This document shows, in pieces, positions 60,841-64,000 of a DNA stretch of 64,000 bases; position 1 is the stretch's first letter; each line of letters opens with the position of its first letter. The position numbers and the translations under genes are program-made. The stretch covers positions 1,302,001 through 1,366,000 of the forward strand of contig NZ_AQOV01000001.1 of assembly GCF_000365425.1 (NCBI RefSeq), written 5' to 3'. A model generated the notes under the pieces. It was not told the origin of the DNA. It did not search any database and saw nothing but the letters and a program-made list of their open reading frames with translations. The stretch is from Methylomonas sp. MK1 (GTDB lineage Bacteria > Pseudomonadota > Gammaproteobacteria > Methylococcales > Methylomonadaceae).

Positions 60841-62160
60841 TCAACCGCTTTGTTGGTCACTGCCCATTCTTACCCGCAAAATCAGATTTTTCTTGTGCTT
60901 CCTGAGTTCAAGAATGTCCTCGACGTTTTTTTCGTTGAGAATCTGATTCTTTAAATACAACACGTCATTACAAATAATCTCGGCGGCTTCCATGCCGGGT
61001 TGCAACTGGGTCCAGGAAATTTCGATTATCGGTCGTTCATCGACGGTTTCCGATTCGGCGAGCAGCGCCAGAAAGGTATCGACCACCAGTGGGTCGTAGT
61101 CCTTGGCTTTTTTACTCAGCAGACGCACTTTCACTTGCTCGGTCGTCATCGCGGTGCCGGTGATCGAGCCGTCCAGATAATTGATATAGTCGCGCACCAC
61201 CGTCAATATCCTCGCACCCAAGGGTATCTCCGAGCCAGCCCAACCCAAAGGTTGGCCGGAACCGTCGAAATGTTCGTATTGGGCGGCGATTAGTTCGGCG
61301 GCGTTATGCAAGGTTTCCAGGCCTTTCAATAGCGCCTGCCCTTCCAACGCGTGGTTTAAATAGCGTTTGCGTTGCAGGCTGTTCATGCTTAACAAAGACT
61401 GGGTCAGCAAACTGTCCGGTAAGCTCATTTTGCCGATTTGCAGCAATAGGCCGGCATACACTAAATCCTTCAGTGCGGCGGCATCCATGCCCAGCCGCCG
61501 CCCGACTTCCCTGGCGTTTTCTGCCACATATTTGGCATGGCCGCTCTTGATACCCGGCCGCATTTCGATGGTTTTTGCGAACACCTTAACCGAATCGGCA
61601 TACTGTTTTTTCAAGGCATCGTGGGCTTGATCGATCAGCTGCAAGGACTTTCGCAGCTGTTCGGTGCGTTTTTCGACCTTGTCTTCCAAACCGGCGTTCA
61701 GCTCTTTCAACTCCTGATTTTGCCGGTTGATAATTTCAAACAGTTGCCGGCGCTCGTCGCGCAAGCGCTTTTGTTCCAGCGCGTTGTTCACCAGAATTTT
61801 TAGCTCGTTGTCTTCCCAAGGCTTGCTGCAATAACTGTAGATCTTGCCCTTGTTAACGGCGGCGATGGTCGATTCAATGTCGGCATAGCCGGTCAATAAA
61901 ATCCGCACGATATTTGGCCAGCGTTCGGCCGCTCTGGTCAGAAACTCGGCACCATCCATCTGCGGCATGCGCATGTCGGAGATAATCAGATCGATAGGAT
62001 GTTGCGCCAAAATTTCCAGGCCGTCGGCGCCGCCCTCCGCCATATAGACTTGATATTCCGCACCGCGAAACAAGCGGCGCAAGGCCTTCAACACATTAGG
62101 CTCGTCATCGACGAATAATAAATTGGCAACGGTTTGCGGGTCTTGGGAAAGCTCGGTCAT
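60841..62160 (-). CDS. Response regulator with degenerate HD-GYP domain
   Basis: 439 residues. REC domain with acidic pocket VDDEPN (Asp18, Asp19), phospho-acceptor Asp62 in IISDMRMPQMDG and SKPW lysine; a coiled coil follows (about 135-185), then an HD-GYP-like domain from about residue 200. In that domain the metal-binding LHDIGK is LLQIGK (LLLQIGKM) and HHExxDGSGYP is QYEHFDGSGQP, so key His, Asp and GYP residues are missing. c-di-GMP hydrolysis is therefore doubtful; it may bind partners or nucleotides instead. Starts 19 bp after the haemerythrin kinase gene. Confidence 0.85.
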   Translation of the reverse strand: MTELSQDPQTVANLLFVDDEPNVLKALRRLFRGAEYQVYMAEGGADGLEILAQHPIDLIISDMRMPQMDGAEFLTRAAERWPNIVRILLTGYADIESTIAAVNKGKIYSYCSKPWEDNELKILVNNALEQKRLRDERRQLFEIINRQNQELKELNAGLEDKVEKRTEQLRKSLQLIDQAHDALKKQYADSVKVFAKTIEMRPGIKSGHAKYVAENAREVGRRLGMDAAALKDLVYAGLLLQIGKMSLPDSLLTQSLLSMNSLQRKRYLNHALEGQALLKGLETLHNAAELIAAQYEHFDGSGQPLGWAGSEIPLGARILTVVRDYINYLDGSITGTAMTTEQVKVRLLSKKAKDYDPLVVDTFLALLAESETVDERPIIEISWTQLQPGMEAAEIICNDVLYLKNQILNEKNVEDILELRKHKKNLILRVRMGSDQQSG

Positions 62161-62179
62161 GGCGCGGCTGCGATATTCG

Positions 62180-63964
62180 TTAACTGGCAGGGGTACAGGT
62201 CGGCAAATAAATCCGGAACCGAGTTCCTCGCCCGATTTCCGAATCTATCTCGATACGACCATGATGGTCCTGGATGATTTTATAAGATAGCGACAAGCCC
62301 AAGCCGGTGCCTTTACCGACCGGCTTGGTGGTAAAAAATGGATCGAACATCCGCGCTCGGGTTGCTTCGTTCATACCCTGGCCGTTATCCTCCACTTCGA
62401 CCCACAGCCAATCGGCATCCTGATAACCGGTACGCACCGTAATTTTGCCGAAGTCCTCAATGGCTTGCGAGGCGTTGACCAACAGGTTCATGAATACCTG
62501 ATTCAGTTGCGCGCCAACACATTCGAAGGGTTTAATGCCGCCATATTCCTTGACGACTTCGGCTTTGTATTTGAGCTCGTTGTTGATGATGTTCAAGGTA
62601 GCATCGATGCCGGCTTCCAGATCGAATATTTCCCTGCCCTGCTTATCGATCCGGGAAAAATCGCGTAGATCCTGGACGATTTTCTTGGCGCGGTTGGCGC
62701 CTTCAAGAGATTCATCGACCAAATCGGCGGCATCGTCCTTCACAAAAGCCAGATCGACCGATTGTTTAAATTGCTGGAAGGCTTGCGCGTCGGGATGGTC
62801 TGCGCTCAGCTGCCCGGCCAGGCGTTCGGCCAATTCGGCGGCTTGGGTCAAATCTTGTATGTATTGTTTAAGACTATTCAGATTGGAATAAATATAACCC
62901 AGCGGATTATTGATCTCGTGCGCCACGCCGGCCGCCAATTGGCCTATCGACGCCATCTTTTCGGACTGCACCAGATGAGCCTGGGTTTCCTGGAGTTTCT
63001 GATTGAGCAGGGTTTGCTGGTTTTTCTCCAGCTCCAGGGTCTTATTAGCCTCTGTCAACGCCTGGGTGCGCTCCCTGACGCGCTCTTCCAGTTGCTGATT
63101 GATTTTCAGCAAAGCGCTTTCCGCCTGCTTTTGCGTGCTGATATCCATGCCGCAGCCCATCAAGCCGGCGAATTCGCCGCTTTTGCGCACCCTGGGCACC
63201 GCAGTTTCCAAAATCCACACCACCGCTCCGTCCGGTGCGTATAAGCGATATTGGATTTTGAACTTGGTTAACTCAGCCGCAGCTTGTTGATAAGCCTGCA
63301 CCACTTTGTCTCTGTCCTCGGCGTGTATGGTATTTAACCACTGGCGCCGGTCAACAAAGCCGCGCTGGATATTGAACGTTTTAAACCAGAAACGATTACA
63401 AAAAATCGGCAGGTTTTTGGCATTGGTTATCCAGATCAGAGCCGGCAGATGATCGGCAAGCTCCTTGAAACGCTCTTCGCTTTCCCGTAAAGCTGAATAT
63501 AAATTGCTGTGTAAAATATCGACATGTTCATCCTTATCGATACTAACTTGCTCGGCGTCGATGCCTTGATTAAGGCTGATCGCCATCAACTTGTCGGTTT
63601 TTAAAATATGGTGGCAAAGCCAGTCGACCAAAAAATCCAACAGATCCTTGGAAAGGACCGAAACATCGGATTGCGCCTCGACATGCACTTGTTGCATTTT
63701 ATCGATAAATTCTTGATGCTGCTGGCAATGCTGGGCCTGCATCCGCAGATTGAAGCCTGCCTCCATCATCAGTTGCTCTTCGTGTTGGAAATGATCTACG
63801 GTGTAATCGACTAACTGCTTGACGGTCTCCAGCACGGTTTGCAGGTCGGCACCCAAGGCGTTTAATTCATCCAGGCGATTAATCAGCGCGACCAGATGCC
63901 GATGCTGATTATCCACACTGTCTATACCGACCAGCAGTTGGTCGTTCCACGTTAAAATACTCAT
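62180..63964 (-). CDS. Haemerythrin-PAS hybrid histidine kinase
   Basis: 594 residues. N-terminal bacteriohaemerythrin domain (about 1-135) with the di-iron ligands in DNQHRHL (His21), [15 protein letters not shown] and CHHILKTD. Then a PAS/PAC domain ([18 protein letters not shown]), a coiled coil, the H-box [17 protein letters not shown] and an HATPase domain ([39 protein letters not shown]). No membrane segment, so it senses oxygen or redox state in the cytosol. It likely phosphorylates the response regulator coded 19 bp downstream. Confidence 0.9.
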   Translation of the reverse strand: MSILTWNDQLLVGIDSVDNQHRHLVALINRLDELNALGADLQTVLETVKQLVDYTVDHFQHEEQLMMEAGFNLRMQAQHCQQHQEFIDKMQQVHVEAQSDVSVLSKDLLDFLVDWLCHHILKTDKLMAISLNQGIDAEQVSIDKDEHVDILHSNLYSALRESEERFKELADHLPALIWITNAKNLPIFCNRFWFKTFNIQRGFVDRRQWLNTIHAEDRDKVVQAYQQAAAELTKFKIQYRLYAPDGAVVWILETAVPRVRKSGEFAGLMGCGMDISTQKQAESALLKINQQLEERVRERTQALTEANKTLELEKNQQTLLNQKLQETQAHLVQSEKMASIGQLAAGVAHEINNPLGYIYSNLNSLKQYIQDLTQAAELAERLAGQLSADHPDAQAFQQFKQSVDLAFVKDDAADLVDESLEGANRAKKIVQDLRDFSRIDKQGREIFDLEAGIDATLNIINNELKYKAEVVKEYGGIKPFECVGAQLNQVFMNLLVNASQAIEDFGKITVRTGYQDADWLWVEVEDNGQGMNEATRARMFDPFFTTKPVGKGTGLGLSLSYKIIQDHHGRIEIDSEIGRGTRFRIYLPTCTPAS

Positions 63965-64000
63965 CCGCGATCCATTCTTAGCAGGGTCAAGTCTGATTAC

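Overview
The window looks like chromosomal DNA of a gammaproteobacterial (type I) methanotroph, most likely Methylomonas or a near relative. This is inferred from gene content: an mdh / mtdA / glycerate kinase / glyA block of serine-cycle and C1 genes beside exopolysaccharide, PEP-CTERM, two-partner secretion and type II secretion genes. There is no rRNA, tRNA, prophage or CRISPR array that I can see. Several families of short dispersed palindromic repeats sit in the gaps.

Layout. 1-2261: end of a polysaccharide region (asparagine-synthetase-like amidotransferase, GT2 glycosyltransferase). 2349-3257: ApbE flavin transferase. 3762-8461: divergent mdh and mtdA-gckA-glyA, giving C1 transfer and serine-cycle steps. 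8468-9940: a one-gene islet (PLD-like protein) bounded by two long inverted copies of a repeat. 9963-12995: fur-lolC-lolD, with bamE divergent. 13015-15820: housekeeping or hypothetical genes (NYN protein, ppnP, methyltransferase, FAD oxidoreductase, HopJ family). 16056-20608: exopolysaccharide export operon (Wza-like, beta-barrel, Wzc/GumC-like, CpsD-like with a degenerate P-loop). 20657-23044: TPR lipoprotein.

23199-44197 is the most interesting region. All genes lie on the minus strand: PEP-CTERM protein, PstS-like secreted binding protein, TpsB transporter, a 3526-residue filamentous-haemagglutinin-type TpsA, then an ExbB-like channel with a DUF2341/LamG ectodomain, ExbD, TonB, a putative porin and a periplasmic coiled-coil protein. 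I read this as a candidate surface-adhesin export system carrying its own proton-motive-force energising complex. Two leaders in it, those of the giant adhesin and of the PEP-CTERM protein, contain matching structured elements that resemble GEMM/c-di-GMP-I riboswitches. This would put the adhesin under second-messenger control.

45035-54837: a complete gspC-M type II secretion operon (no gspN, no prepilin peptidase here). 54991-58443: divergent pair of a zincin-type metalloprotease-like protein and an EF-hand membrane protein. 58728-59770: a DUF4365 gene split in two frames exactly at an A AAA AAG heptamer. 60015-63964: haemerythrin-PAS histidine kinase, a response regulator with a degenerate HD-GYP domain, and PPK2 polyphosphate kinase. 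The window ends just upstream of the kinase gene.
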